DNA of 64,000 nucleotides, taken from assembly GCA_019119635.1 (NCBI GenBank), contig DWWP01000025.1:1-64000 (forward strand). The letters run 5' to 3'. Shown here piece by piece: positions 55,776 through 63,832 of this stretch. A program made the position numbers and the translations under genes. This stretch comes from Candidatus Dietzia intestinipullorum (GTDB taxonomy: Bacteria; Actinomycetota; Actinomycetes; Mycobacteriales; Mycobacteriaceae). Under the pieces are notes generated by a model. The model was not told the origin of the DNA. It did not search any database and was given only the letters and a program-made list of their open reading frames with translations. Numbering within the stretch: position 1 is the first letter of the stretch; every line of letters starts with the position of its first letter.

Positions 55776-57173
55776 GTGGCGACCAGGCTGGCCACGGCCG
55801 ACGCCGACCTGATGTCGGGGGATGCCACGCGCTCGCGGAGCAGGCATTCGTGCTCGCTCGCGCTGGTCTCCCGGGACGAGCCCTGGGACCTGGACCGGGT
55901 CATGGAGTTCGTCGACGCGAGACTCGCGGACGCCCCGAGGTTCCGTCAGCGGATCCGTAGGGTCCCCTTCGGGTTGGCCCGCGCGGTGTGGGTGGACGAT
56001 CCGGACTTCGACCTGAGCTTCCACGTGCGTCGCTCCGCGCTGCCCGCGCCGGGCGGGATGCGCCAGCTCGCCGACCTCGTGGCCAGGCTGGTCGACCGCC
56101 CGCTCGAGCCCGGGCGCCCGCTCTGGGAGCTCTACCTGATCGAGGGACTGCCGGACGGACGCCTGGCCGTACTGACCAAGACCCATCACGTCCTCATGGG
56201 CGGGCGCAACGCCGTCGACCTGGCGCAGGTGCTCATGTCGGACGAGCGTCAGGCCGCCGAGGTCGAGGAGGTCGCCACCTGGACGCCGGTCCCGCCGCCG
56301 GGCGACGGTGTGCTCGTACTGGACGCGCTGATGACCATCGCCACGGACCCGCTGGAGCTGGTCCGGCGTTCGGCCCGGCTCGTGGGGATGGTCGAGCGGG
56401 CCACCCGAGGGCTCGCGGGCGCGATCTCACTGACGGTGCTGCGTCCGCCGGGCGGGCTGTTCGACATGTTCCGGACACCGCGTCCCCGCGGGAGCCGCGT
56501 GGGCCTGGCCGCGTTCCCGCTGACACGGGCCAGGGATCTGGCGAGGAGTTACGACTGCAAGGTCAACGACGTGGTGCTCGCGGTCCTCTGCGGCGCGCTC
56601 CGGTCGTGGATCCTCTCGTGCGGTCACCCGTTGACCACCGCCGACACCCTGCGCATGATCGTGCCCATGGCGGTGACGTCCGAGGTGGACGGCACCGACG
56701 CGTCGGGCGAGGCCACGTCGGCGGAGATCGCCTCCGCGCTCATCGGGATGCCGGTGGGGGAGCCCAACCCGCGCATGCGTCTGGCCCAGATCTCCCGGGA
56801 GACCAGGACGCAACGCGAGGCCCGGGAGGCCGTGGGGGCCAAGTCGTTGGCCCGGCTCTCCGGCTTCGCGCCGCCGACGCTCCACGCGCTGGGCTCGAGG
56901 GCGGCGATCATGCTGCCCTCGGACAGCTACGATCTGGTGGTGACCAACGCTCCGGGCCCGCAGCACGGCATGTTCTGGGGGGACGGGCGCCTCGACGCGG
57001 TCTACCCGATTCCTGCGCTGCTCGACGGGCAGGCGCTCGCCGTGTCGATGAGCAGCTACGCTGGCACCATCTTCTGCGGCTTCACCTCGGACCGCCAGGC
57101 GGTCCCGGACGTCGAGGAGATCGGTGAGCTCATCTCCTCGGCGTTGGACGAGCTGTCCAACGCAGCCCGCTGA
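55776..57173 (+). CDS. Wax-ester synthase/diacylglycerol acyltransferase family protein
   Basis: A 465-residue WS/DGAT-type enzyme for storage or surface lipids. PLWELYLIEGL (115-125) and KVNDVVLAVLCGALR are family blocks. The active-site motif HHxxxDG reads HHVLMGG (137-143): both histidines are kept but Asp is replaced by Gly142. The N-terminus (LMSGDATRSRSRHSCSLALV) also departs from the usual pattern. Activity is therefore uncertain. M. tuberculosis has the related Rv3234c (Tgs3) and Rv3233c here as two shorter genes. The GTG start is 3 nt after the HAD gene. Confidence 0.85.
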   Translation: MATRLATADADLMSGDATRSRSRHSCSLALVSRDEPWDLDRVMEFVDARLADAPRFRQRIRRVPFGLARAVWVDDPDFDLSFHVRRSALPAPGGMRQLADLVARLVDRPLEPGRPLWELYLIEGLPDGRLAVLTKTHHVLMGGRNAVDLAQVLMSDERQAAEVEEVATWTPVPPPGDGVLVLDALMTIATDPLELVRRSARLVGMVERATRGLAGAISLTVLRPPGGLFDMFRTPRPRGSRVGLAAFPLTRARDLARSYDCKVNDVVLAVLCGALRSWILSCGHPLTTADTLRMIVPMAVTSEVDGTDASGEATSAEIASALIGMPVGEPNPRMRLAQISRETRTQREAREAVGAKSLARLSGFAPPTLHALGSRAAIMLPSDSYDLVVTNAPGPQHGMFWGDGRLDAVYPIPALLDGQALAVSMSSYAGTIFCGFTSDRQAVPDVEEIGELISSALDELSNAAR

Positions 57174-57202
57174 CCGAATCCGTCCCCAGAAGGACCCCCA
57201 CC

Positions 57203-57724
57203 ATGCGCCTGTTCATCCCCGCGACCCTGACGATGCTCGAGACGCTCCTCGAGTCGGATCACATGCCGGTGCGCAGTGGGACGGCGTTCTCCGCCACCCC
57301 CGCGCTGGTCGAATCGTATTCCTCCGGCGATCTCGAGGAGATCGAGCACGTGGCCTTCCTCGAAGCCGTGCGCGCGTCGCTCCGGCTACTGGGCGGCGAG
57401 ATCGACGCCGAGGCCGCGCACGAGACGCATCCGTACCGGCGGGTCGTCGTGAGCGTCGATGTCCCGGACGCCGAGACGCAGCTGCGGCCCGACCTGGACA
57501 CCGCGGTCGTCCGGCTGAGCCGGGGCTCGGTGTCGCTCGAGGAGGTCGCGGCGGTGCACGTGGACCTCGCCGGTGCGGTGGAGACGGTCCACGAGGCGGT
57601 GGACCTTGTGGACCGGGCCGACCTGGGGGACGAGGACGCCGAGCTCGCGGTGGGCGACGCCCTCGACCTGGATCTGGCGTGGTACGACCCGGTCGAGTTG
57701 CCGTTCCTGCTCGACCTGCTCTGA
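57203..57724 (+). CDS. Rv3231c/DUF6912-like protein
   Basis: A 173-residue protein of unknown function beginning MRLFIPATLTMLETLL. No catalytic motif, signal or membrane segment is visible; the second half is rich in Asp/Glu/Val. The start MRLF(I/V)PAT and the location match Rv3231c. The ATG at 57203 follows the WS/DGAT gene by 29 nt (AGAAGGA nearby), so co-transcription is likely. Confidence 0.8.
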   Translation: MRLFIPATLTMLETLLESDHMPVRSGTAFSATPALVESYSSGDLEEIEHVAFLEAVRASLRLLGGEIDAEAAHETHPYRRVVVSVDVPDAETQLRPDLDTAVVRLSRGSVSLEEVAAVHVDLAGAVETVHEAVDLVDRADLGDEDAELAVGDALDLDLAWYDPVELPFLLDLL

Positions 57725-57771
57725 GCAGATCGACAGGGCAGAAGTCGGTTCCGGGCTCCCCACCGGGCCCG

Positions 57772-57791
57772 AACCTACGCTACCGTAGGTT
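57772..57791. promoter_or_regulatory. 20-bp palindrome upstream of the ferredoxin reductase gene
   Basis: AACCTACG-CTAC-CGTAGGTT has perfect 8-bp arms and a 4-nt spacer. It contains TACGCT, a possible -10 box, so a bound repressor would block the promoter. It lies 60 nt before the reductase start codon. Confidence 0.5.
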
Positions 57792-57850
57792 GGTCGCCGG
57801 CTCCCGACCCGAACCCCGGGTCGGGCGTGGCCCGGCAGGAGGAGGCACAG

Positions 57851-58969
57851 GTGTCCGAGTCGAACAGGGGATTCACCAGGATCCTGCGGGCGGCGGCCGC
57901 GAGGGTTCCCGAGCCCCGCTCCGCCCATCGGGTCCTGGACCGACTCACGCACCCGCTCCGGGCCGACGACTACTCGTCGCTCATCTACCCGCTGTGGTCG
58001 TCGCGCGAACTACGCGGTGAGATCGTCTCGGTCCGCCGCGAGGCCGATGACGTGGTGACCCTGGTGATCAAGCCCGGCTGGGGCGCCACGCCCACCTACC
58101 AGCCGGGCCAGTACCTCGGGATCGGCGTACTGCTCGACGGGCGGTGGACCTGGCGCTCGTACTCGTTGACCTCCGCACCGACGTCGGGCAGGGGCGAGTA
58201 CTCGGTGACGGTCAAGGCGATGCCGGAGGGGTTGCTGAGCAACCACATCGTCGGCACCGTCAAGCCCGGCACCATCGTCCGGCTCGCCGCGCCGGCCGGC
58301 GACTTCCACCTGCCGTCCCCGACCCCAGACAAGCTCATGTTCGTCACAGCGGGCTCGGGCATCACGCCGGTGATGGGCATGCTCCGCTCGTTGGACCGCC
58401 GCTCCGGCGACGAGCCGTTCCCGGACGTCGTGCACGTCCATTCGGTGCGGGACCGGCAGGACGTGCTGTTCCACGACGAGCTGCGGGCGCTCGAGCGCAC
58501 CCAGCCCGGGTACACCCTGCACCTGCGGGTGACCAGCGAGGAGGGGCGCATCGACGCCCAGCAGATGTCCCGACTGGTCCCAGATTGGTCGCAGCGGCCG
58601 ACGTGGTCGTGCGGCCCCTCGGCGATGTTGGACGAGCTCACGCGACACTTCGAGGCGACCGGCCGGGACGATCTGTATGTGGAGCGGTTCACGATCGACC
58701 GCAATGCGGGCGCGTCCGGGGGAACGGTGACGTTCGGGACCACCGGCCGGTCCGTGGAACTCGACGGTGCCACCACGATCCTGGAGGGCGGGGAGCAGGT
58801 CGGCGTCCAGATGCCCTTCGGCTGCCGGATGGGTATCTGCCAGACCTGCGTGGTGGGCCTCGAGGAAGGTCATGTGCGTGATCTCCGTAACGGTACCGAT
58901 CACAGTCCGGGGGAGCGGATCCAGACCTGCGTGTCCGTGGCCTGCGGTGATGTCGAGCTGAAGCTCTGA
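57851..58969 (+). CDS. Ferredoxin reductase with fused [2Fe-2S] domain (Rv3230c-like)
   Basis: A 372-residue electron-transfer protein. FAD binding is at RSYSLTSAP (102-110), NAD(P)H binding at FVTAGSGITPVMGML (164-178), and a plant-type [2Fe-2S] domain at the C-terminus has C325, C330, C333 and C360. Rv3230c passes electrons from NADPH to the stearoyl-CoA desaturase DesA3, encoded next to it. No desaturase gene follows here, so its partner must be encoded elsewhere. GTG at 57851 is chosen for the AGGAGG 7 nt upstream. A palindrome covers the promoter. Confidence 0.93.
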   Translation: MSESNRGFTRILRAAAARVPEPRSAHRVLDRLTHPLRADDYSSLIYPLWSSRELRGEIVSVRREADDVVTLVIKPGWGATPTYQPGQYLGIGVLLDGRWTWRSYSLTSAPTSGRGEYSVTVKAMPEGLLSNHIVGTVKPGTIVRLAAPAGDFHLPSPTPDKLMFVTAGSGITPVMGMLRSLDRRSGDEPFPDVVHVHSVRDRQDVLFHDELRALERTQPGYTLHLRVTSEEGRIDAQQMSRLVPDWSQRPTWSCGPSAMLDELTRHFEATGRDDLYVERFTIDRNAGASGGTVTFGTTGRSVELDGATTILEGGEQVGVQMPFGCRMGICQTCVVGLEEGHVRDLRNGTDHSPGERIQTCVSVACGDVELKL

Positions 58970-59002
58970 TCGTCGGGCGCCGGCCCGTGGCGGCGGATTG
59001 CC

Positions 59003-59020
59003 CCTGGACGATCGTCCAGG
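59003..59020. promoter_or_regulatory. 18-bp perfect palindrome between -35 and -10 boxes
   Basis: CCTGGACGATCGTCCAGG has no mismatch or spacer. It sits between TTGCCC (58998-59003) and TAGCCT (59023-59028), a classical repressor position for the small ORF at 59050. TetR-family sites often have this shape. Confidence 0.6.
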
Positions 59021-59049
59021 GTTAGCCTCGGGCCCGAGGTGATGAGCGA

Positions 59050-59253
59050 ATGACTATCCCGTTGTCCACGAAGGCCGACCGCGCCCGGCTCGGATGGGTC
59101 CGGCGCGCGAGCGCGGTGGCCGTGGCCCGCGGTACGCGCCGCCCCCTCGGGGCCTACGCGGGTGCGCTCGGTGACGTGCGCATGGGGGGCATCGGTTCGG
59201 CCCGCCTGTCCCGGCCGGATCTGGTGGTCGACGCGCTGCTCCGGCGGGACTGA
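59050..59253 (+). CDS. Small basic hypothetical protein (67 aa)
   Basis: A 67-residue protein of unknown function, rich in Arg, Ala and Gly, with no membrane segment or cysteine pair. It is supported by GAGGTGA about 8 nt before the ATG and by a promoter with an 18-bp palindrome. It occupies the place where desA3 lies in M. tuberculosis but shows no desaturase similarity (no His-box or EExxH). Expression is plausible, conservation unknown. Confidence 0.5.
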   Translation: MTIPLSTKADRARLGWVRRASAVAVARGTRRPLGAYAGALGDVRMGGIGSARLSRPDLVVDALLRRD

Positions 59254-59290
59254 GCCCGCCCGGGAGGTCCCGCGACCGCCGGGGCGCGCG

Positions 59291-60334
59291 CTAGTCGGGC
59301 CCCAGGGCCCACGGGTCGTTGCTCTGGAGGGCTCCGAGGAGCTCCCGGACGGCCAGCGCACGACGGTGCACGGCCGGGTCGGTGATCCTGTCGAACGCGC
59401 ACTCGGGGTCGGCCGGCGGGCCCTGGTGCGTGCACCCGCGCGGGCAGCCCTCCGCGATCTCGTCGAGGTCCGAAAATGCCGCGACCACGTCGTCGGGGGA
59501 GACGTGGGCCAGGCCGAAGCTCCGGATACCCGGGGTGTCGACGACCCACCCGCCGGTGGCGAGTCCGAGGGCCACGGACTGGGTGGACGTGTGCCGGCCC
59601 TTACCCACACCCGATACCACTCCCGTGGCCCGCCCGGCGTCGGGGATGAGCCGGTTGACCAGGGTGGACTTGCCCACCCCGGAGTGGCCGATCAGGGCCG
59701 AGACGCGGCCGTCGATCCGGGCGTGGAGTTCGTCGAGGTCGTCGTGGACACCGGCCCGCAGGACCGGGACGTCCAGCGCGTCGAACTCGGCGGCGAAGAC
59801 CGACGCGTCGTCGAGATCCCCTTTGGTCAGGCACAGGACCGGCTCCAGTCCGCCGGTGTAGGCGGCGACCAGGGCACGGGCGACGAACCCGGCGCGCGGC
59901 GGCGGGTCGGCCACGGCCACCACGATGAGCAGGAGCTGCGCGTTGGCCACCACCACCCGCTCGTAGGGGTCGGAGTCGTCCGCCGTGCGTCGCAGGACGG
60001 TGCTGCGGTCCTCGACGCGGACGATCCGGGCGAGGGTGTCGCGTGTCCCGGAGAGGTCACCGACCACCCCGACGTGGTCACCGACGACCACCGGGGTCCG
60101 TCCGAGCTCCCGGGCCCGCATGGTGACGACCCGCGTGCCGGCGACGTGATCGGGCCCGTCGCCGAGGAGGACGCACCCCCAGCGGCCCCGGTCGACGCTC
60201 ACGACCATGGCGGTGGCGGCGTCGTCGTGACTGGGGCGGCGCTTGGTCCGGGGCCTGGACCCCTTGCCCGGCCGGACGCGCACGTCGGACTCGTCCCAGT
60301 TCCGTGCGCTGCTCCCGCCGCGGCCGCGTGCCAT
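59291..60334 (-). CDS. rsgA: Ribosome small subunit-dependent GTPase RsgA
   Basis: A 347-residue circularly permuted GTPase that checks late assembly of the 30S subunit. The G-motifs appear in permuted order: LTKGD (G4), then GHSGVGKSTLVNRL (G1) and VDTPGIRSFGL (G3). The C-terminal zinc site is CPRGCTHQGPPADPEC (C, C, H, C). An OB-like domain and a basic tail form the N-terminus. It starts at ATG 60334, nine nucleotides after the aroA stop, so the two form an operon. Confidence 0.95.
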   Translation of the reverse strand: MARGRGGSSARNWDESDVRVRPGKGSRPRTKRRPSHDDAATAMVVSVDRGRWGCVLLGDGPDHVAGTRVVTMRARELGRTPVVVGDHVGVVGDLSGTRDTLARIVRVEDRSTVLRRTADDSDPYERVVVANAQLLLIVVAVADPPPRAGFVARALVAAYTGGLEPVLCLTKGDLDDASVFAAEFDALDVPVLRAGVHDDLDELHARIDGRVSALIGHSGVGKSTLVNRLIPDAGRATGVVSGVGKGRHTSTQSVALGLATGGWVVDTPGIRSFGLAHVSPDDVVAAFSDLDEIAEGCPRGCTHQGPPADPECAFDRITDPAVHRRALAVRELLGALQSNDPWALGPD

Positions 60335-60343
60335 GGCAGCCGG

Positions 60344-61645
60344 TCAGCCCCGGCCCGCGAGCATCGTCGACCACATCCGCGTGAACCCGGGCATGGTCTT
60401 GGAGGTCGAGTCCACGTCGTCGATCTCGACGCCCGGGGCCCGGAGCCCGATGATCGCGCCCGCGGTGGCCATCCGGTGGTCAGCGTAGGCGCGCCACACG
60501 GCGCCGCGCAGGGGCCCGGGGGTGATCTCGAGCCCGTCGTCGAGCCCGGTCACCGTCGTGCCCACGGCGCCGAGCTCGGCGGCGAGGGCGGAGAGTCGGT
60601 CCGTCTCGTGGCCCCGCAGGTGCGCGATGCCGGTGAGACGTGACCGGCCGTCGGCCACCGCGCAGAGGGCGGCGACGGTGGGGGTCAGCTCGCCGATCGC
60701 GGACAGGTCGAGGTCGACGGGGGACAGGCGGTCAGGACCGACGACGACGAGGGTGCCGTGGTCGGCGGCGCCCGCGGTCTCGAGGCGGACCTCCGCGCCC
60801 ATCGCCTCGAGGATCCCGCGGATCGCGTCGCCCGGTTGCGTGGTGGAGACCGGCCAGCGCGGGACGCGGACGGTCCCGCCCGTGACGGCCGCGGCGGCGA
60901 GGAACGGGGTGGCATTGGACAGGTCGGGCTCCACCAGGCGGTCGACCGCCTGGATCGGGCCGGGCGCGACGCGCCACGAACTCGGGGTGGGGGAGTCGAC
61001 CGTCACCCCGGACTCCCGCAGCATCGAGATGGTCATCTCCACGTGCGGGCCCGAGGGGACGGGGCCGTCGCCGATGTGGGCCAGGTCGAGACCGCGGTCG
61101 AACCGGGCGGCGGCGAGCAGCAGGCCCGAGACGAACTGGGAGGAGGCGGAGGCGTCCACCTCGACGCGTCCGCCACGGAGCCCCGCGCCGCCCGCGACGG
61201 TGAACGGCAGCGAGTCGCCGGAGATCTCGGCGCCCAGCGCGCGGAGCGCGTCGAGGACCACGGACTGAGGACGCACCCGCGCGGCCGGGTCTCCGTCGAA
61301 GGCGGAGGTGCCCGTGGCGAGCGCGGCGATCGGCGGGACGAACCGCATGACGGTCCCGGCGAGGCCGCAGTCGATGTCGGCGCCCCGCAGCGCGCCGGGT
61401 GTGATCAGCAGGTCGGCGTCCCCGTCCCCGAGCGGCCCGGCGGGGCCCTCGACGCGTGCGCCGAGCGCGGAGAGCGCCCCGATCATGAGATCGGTGTCCC
61501 GGCTGCGGAGCGTGCCGGTCAGGCGGGAGGGGCCGTCGGCGAGTGCCGCGAGGACCAGCGCGCGGTTGGTCAGGGACTTGGACCCGGGCACCGTCACCTC
61601 CGCGTCGACGGGGCCGGCGGCGACGGGGGCGTTCCAATTGCTCAC
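60344..61645 (-). CDS. aroA: 3-phosphoshikimate 1-carboxyvinyltransferase (EPSP synthase)
   Basis: A 433-residue shikimate-pathway enzyme joining phosphoenolpyruvate to shikimate-3-phosphate. [18 protein letters not shown] holds the substrate-binding Lys/Ser; [14 protein letters not shown] is the loop equivalent to the glyphosate-site region, in the actinobacterial form. The C-terminal [15 protein letters not shown] motif is present. The GTG at 61645 (VSNWNAP) matches the family start. It is divergent from the SRAP gene, 59 nt apart. Confidence 0.96.
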   Translation of the reverse strand: MSNWNAPVAAGPVDAEVTVPGSKSLTNRALVLAALADGPSRLTGTLRSRDTDLMIGALSALGARVEGPAGPLGDGDADLLITPGALRGADIDCGLAGTVMRFVPPIAALATGTSAFDGDPAARVRPQSVVLDALRALGAEISGDSLPFTVAGGAGLRGGRVEVDASASSQFVSGLLLAAARFDRGLDLAHIGDGPVPSGPHVEMTISMLRESGVTVDSPTPSSWRVAPGPIQAVDRLVEPDLSNATPFLAAAAVTGGTVRVPRWPVSTTQPGDAIRGILEAMGAEVRLETAGAADHGTLVVVGPDRLSPVDLDLSAIGELTPTVAALCAVADGRSRLTGIAHLRGHETDRLSALAAELGAVGTTVTGLDDGLEITPGPLRGAVWRAYADHRMATAGAIIGLRAPGVEIDDVDSTSKTMPGFTRMWSTMLAGRG

Positions 61646-61704
61646 CTGCTCAGTGTCCCCTATCGCGGCCCTCGCCGCCCGGGGAGGGTGCGAGGATGTG
61701 GGGC

Positions 61705-62508
61705 ATGTGTGGACGGTTCTCGCTCGGCTCGGATCCGGCACGGCTCGCGGTGGAGCTCGACGCGGTCGACCGGGCCACCGATCCGCCTCCGGGACTGTGG
61801 CCGGACACGGGGCCGCGCGCCCCCCGGTTCAACATCGCGCCCACCACACCGATCAGCGTGCTGGCCGCGGGTGGGGATGTCCCGCACGAGCGGGTGCTCC
61901 ACGCCATGCGCTGGGGGCTGGTCCCGTCGTGGAGCCGGGACACCGCCCGACTGCCGAACCTCTTCAACGCCCGGGTGGAGACGGCGTCCACCAAGCCCGC
62001 GTTCCGAGCCGCGGTGGCCCGGCGGCACTGCGTGGTGCCGATGGGCGGGTGGTACGAGTGGGTTCCGGGAGAGCCCGCGGCCCCGGGCGGGAAACCGGGG
62101 CCCAAGCAGCCCTTCCACATGTCGCTCCCGGGAGACGCCGGTCTGCTCATGGCAGGACTGTGGGAGAGGCGGCGGGACCCGGAGGTCCCGGACCGCACGC
62201 AGCTCTCGTGCACCATCCTCACCACGGAGGCGCTGGGGCCGCTCCGGCGGGTCCACGACCGGATGCCGCTCGTGGTGGACCCGTCCGTGCTGGACGACTG
62301 GCTCGATCCTTCCGTGATCGGCGACCCGAGGGCTCTGGTCGACGGCGCGGGCGGAGACCTCGCACAGTGGGCGGAGTCCGTGGAGATCCAGCCGGTCTCC
62401 CGCGCGGTGTCGAACGTGCGCAACGACGGGCCCGAGCTCGTCCGACCGATCGATCAGGGCGGCGACGGCGGCGGCCCGGACGCCGCCGGCGAGCCCACGC
62501 TCTTCTAG
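61705..62508 (+). CDS. SRAP-domain protein (HMCES/YedK type)
   Basis: A 267-residue protein that shields abasic sites in single-stranded DNA by a covalent link through its N-terminal cysteine. The start must be ATG at 61705 so that Cys2 (MCGRF) becomes N-terminal after Met removal; earlier in-frame starts would disable it. FNARVET (Asn), GWYEW (Glu) and HDRMPLVV (His) complete the active site. It is the counterpart of Rv3226c. Its TAG stop overlaps that of ybaK on the other strand. Confidence 0.94.
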   Translation: MCGRFSLGSDPARLAVELDAVDRATDPPPGLWPDTGPRAPRFNIAPTTPISVLAAGGDVPHERVLHAMRWGLVPSWSRDTARLPNLFNARVETASTKPAFRAAVARRHCVVPMGGWYEWVPGEPAAPGGKPGPKQPFHMSLPGDAGLLMAGLWERRRDPEVPDRTQLSCTILTTEALGPLRRVHDRMPLVVDPSVLDDWLDPSVIGDPRALVDGAGGDLAQWAESVEIQPVSRAVSNVRNDGPELVRPIDQGGDGGGPDAAGEPTLF

Positions 62509-63047
62509 GCCGCGATCCGGGCGGTGACGGCGCCGGTGAGCCGGATGAGATCGTCCGGGGCGACCTCGATCTCCCAGCCCCGCCGACCCGCGCTGCACAG
62601 GACCGTCGGGTGCACTGGCGCCGAGTCGTCGACGACCGTGGCCAGGCGGCGTTTCTGTCCCAGCGGGGAGACGCCGCCGATCACGTAGCCGGTGGCGCGT
62701 TCCGCCGCGTCGACCGGTGCGAGCGAGGCCTTTCCGCAGTCCAGCGCTGCTGCGGCGGCCTTGAGGTCGAGCGTGGAGGTGACGGGCAGGATCGCCACGG
62801 CCAGCGCCGTCCTCGACCCGGCCGGGGGGCGCGCGGTGGCCAGGACGAGGGTCTTGAACACGCGCTCCGGGCCCACCCCCAGGCGCTCGCCCAGGACGCG
62901 CGCGGCCTCGCCGCCGAAGTCGTCCGAGGACGCCTCGTAGGTGTGCACGGCGTGCGTGACGCCCCCGTCCCGGACGGCCGCGATCGCGGGCGTCGCCGCC
63001 GCGGCGCGCCGTCCTCCGCGTCCGGCTCGTCCGCTCTTCCTGCTCAC
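62505..63047 (-). CDS. ybaK: Cys-tRNA(Pro)/aminoacyl-tRNA deacylase (YbaK/EbsC family)
   Basis: A 180-residue trans-editing protein that hydrolyses mischarged Cys-tRNA(Pro). VFKTLVL contains the catalytic Lys, and AAALDCGKASLAPVDAAERATGYVIGGVSPLGQKRRL is the YbaK/ProX signature block, broken here only by normal variation. The N-terminus is basic. It converges with the SRAP gene; both stop codons lie in the tetranucleotide CTAG (62505-62508). Confidence 0.92.
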   Translation of the reverse strand: MSRKSGRAGRGGRRAAAATPAIAAVRDGGVTHAVHTYEASSDDFGGEAARVLGERLGVGPERVFKTLVLATARPPAGSRTALAVAILPVTSTLDLKAAAAALDCGKASLAPVDAAERATGYVIGGVSPLGQKRRLATVVDDSAPVHPTVLCSAGRRGWEIEVAPDDLIRLTGAVTARIAA

Positions 63048-63074
63048 GGGTGACGAGTGTATCGGCGGCCTAGC

Positions 63075-63100
63075 GGAATACGGGGGCGGGCGAACGCGTT
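63075..63100 (+). promoter_or_regulatory. SigH-type autoregulatory promoter
   Basis: GGAATA (63075-63080) and GTT (63098-63100) are 17 nt apart, which fits the mycobacterial SigH consensus GGAAYA-N16-18-GTT. It lies 55 nt before the sigH start, as expected for a sigma factor that drives its own gene under oxidative or heat stress. Confidence 0.75.
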
Positions 63101-63154
63101 GATTCCTCAGCGAGGGCCCCGGATGGTTCCGGGAGCCCGGAGAAGGAGGGTGCG

Positions 63155-63832
63155 ATGCGGACCGCGGTTCTCGACGACCCCGGTCGGCGGATAGACTCCG
63201 GGGTACCGACAGGTGAGGAGTTCCGGTTGCCGACCGAGTTGCATGCCGACGCTGCGGAGCAGCGCGCCGAGCAGTTCGAGGAGCTGGCCATGCCGCTTCT
63301 CGACCAGCTGTACGGCGCGGCGCTGCGGATGACGCGTAACCCCGCCGACGCGGAGGACCTGGTCCAGGAGGCCTACGCCAAGGCCTACGCCGGGTTCCAC
63401 TCGTTCAAGCCCGGGACCAACTTCCGTGCCTGGATGCACCGCATCCTCACCAACGCGTACATCAACCACTACCGCAAGAGGCAGCGCCAGCCCGCGCAGT
63501 ACCCGACCGAGGAGATCACCGACTGGCAGCTCGCGGCGGCAGCGGAGCATTCCTCGACAGGGCTGCGGTCGGCCGAGGTCGAGGCGATGGAGCTGCTGCC
63601 GGATGACGAGATCCGCTCGGCCCTCGCCCAGCTTCCGGAGGAGTTCCGGATGGCCGTGTACTACGCGGACGTCCAGGACCTGCCGTACAAGGAGATCGCC
63701 GAGATCATGGACACCCCGCTGGGGACCGTGATGTCGCGCCTGCACCGGGGCCGCAAGCAGCTCCGTGAACTGCTCCGTGACGTGGCGACCGAGCGCGGCT
63801 TCGGTCGAGACCGGTCGGAGGGGGAGAAGTGA
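63155..63832 (+). CDS. sigH: ECF RNA polymerase sigma factor SigH
   Basis: A 225-residue group 4 sigma factor for oxidative and heat stress (SigH/SigR type). Region 2 holds [30 protein letters not shown], and region 4 holds [42 protein letters not shown]. It is nearly collinear with M. tuberculosis SigH ([12 protein letters not shown] and [14 protein letters not shown] are shared). The ATG at 63155 has AAGGAGG about 6 nt upstream. The stop overlaps the anti-sigma ATG by one nucleotide (TGATG). Confidence 0.97.
   Translation: MRTAVLDDPGRRIDSGVPTGEEFRLPTELHADAAEQRAEQFEELAMPLLDQLYGAALRMTRNPADAEDLVQEAYAKAYAGFHSFKPGTNFRAWMHRILTNAYINHYRKRQRQPAQYPTEEITDWQLAAAAEHSSTGLRSAEVEAMELLPDDEIRSALAQLPEEFRMAVYYADVQDLPYKEIAEIMDTPLGTVMSRLHRGRKQLRELLRDVATERGFGRDRSEGEK

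Noticed and set aside
59050-59253. Remnant of a desaturase gene
   Set aside because: No histidine boxes or desaturase-like segments are present; its position is the only link.
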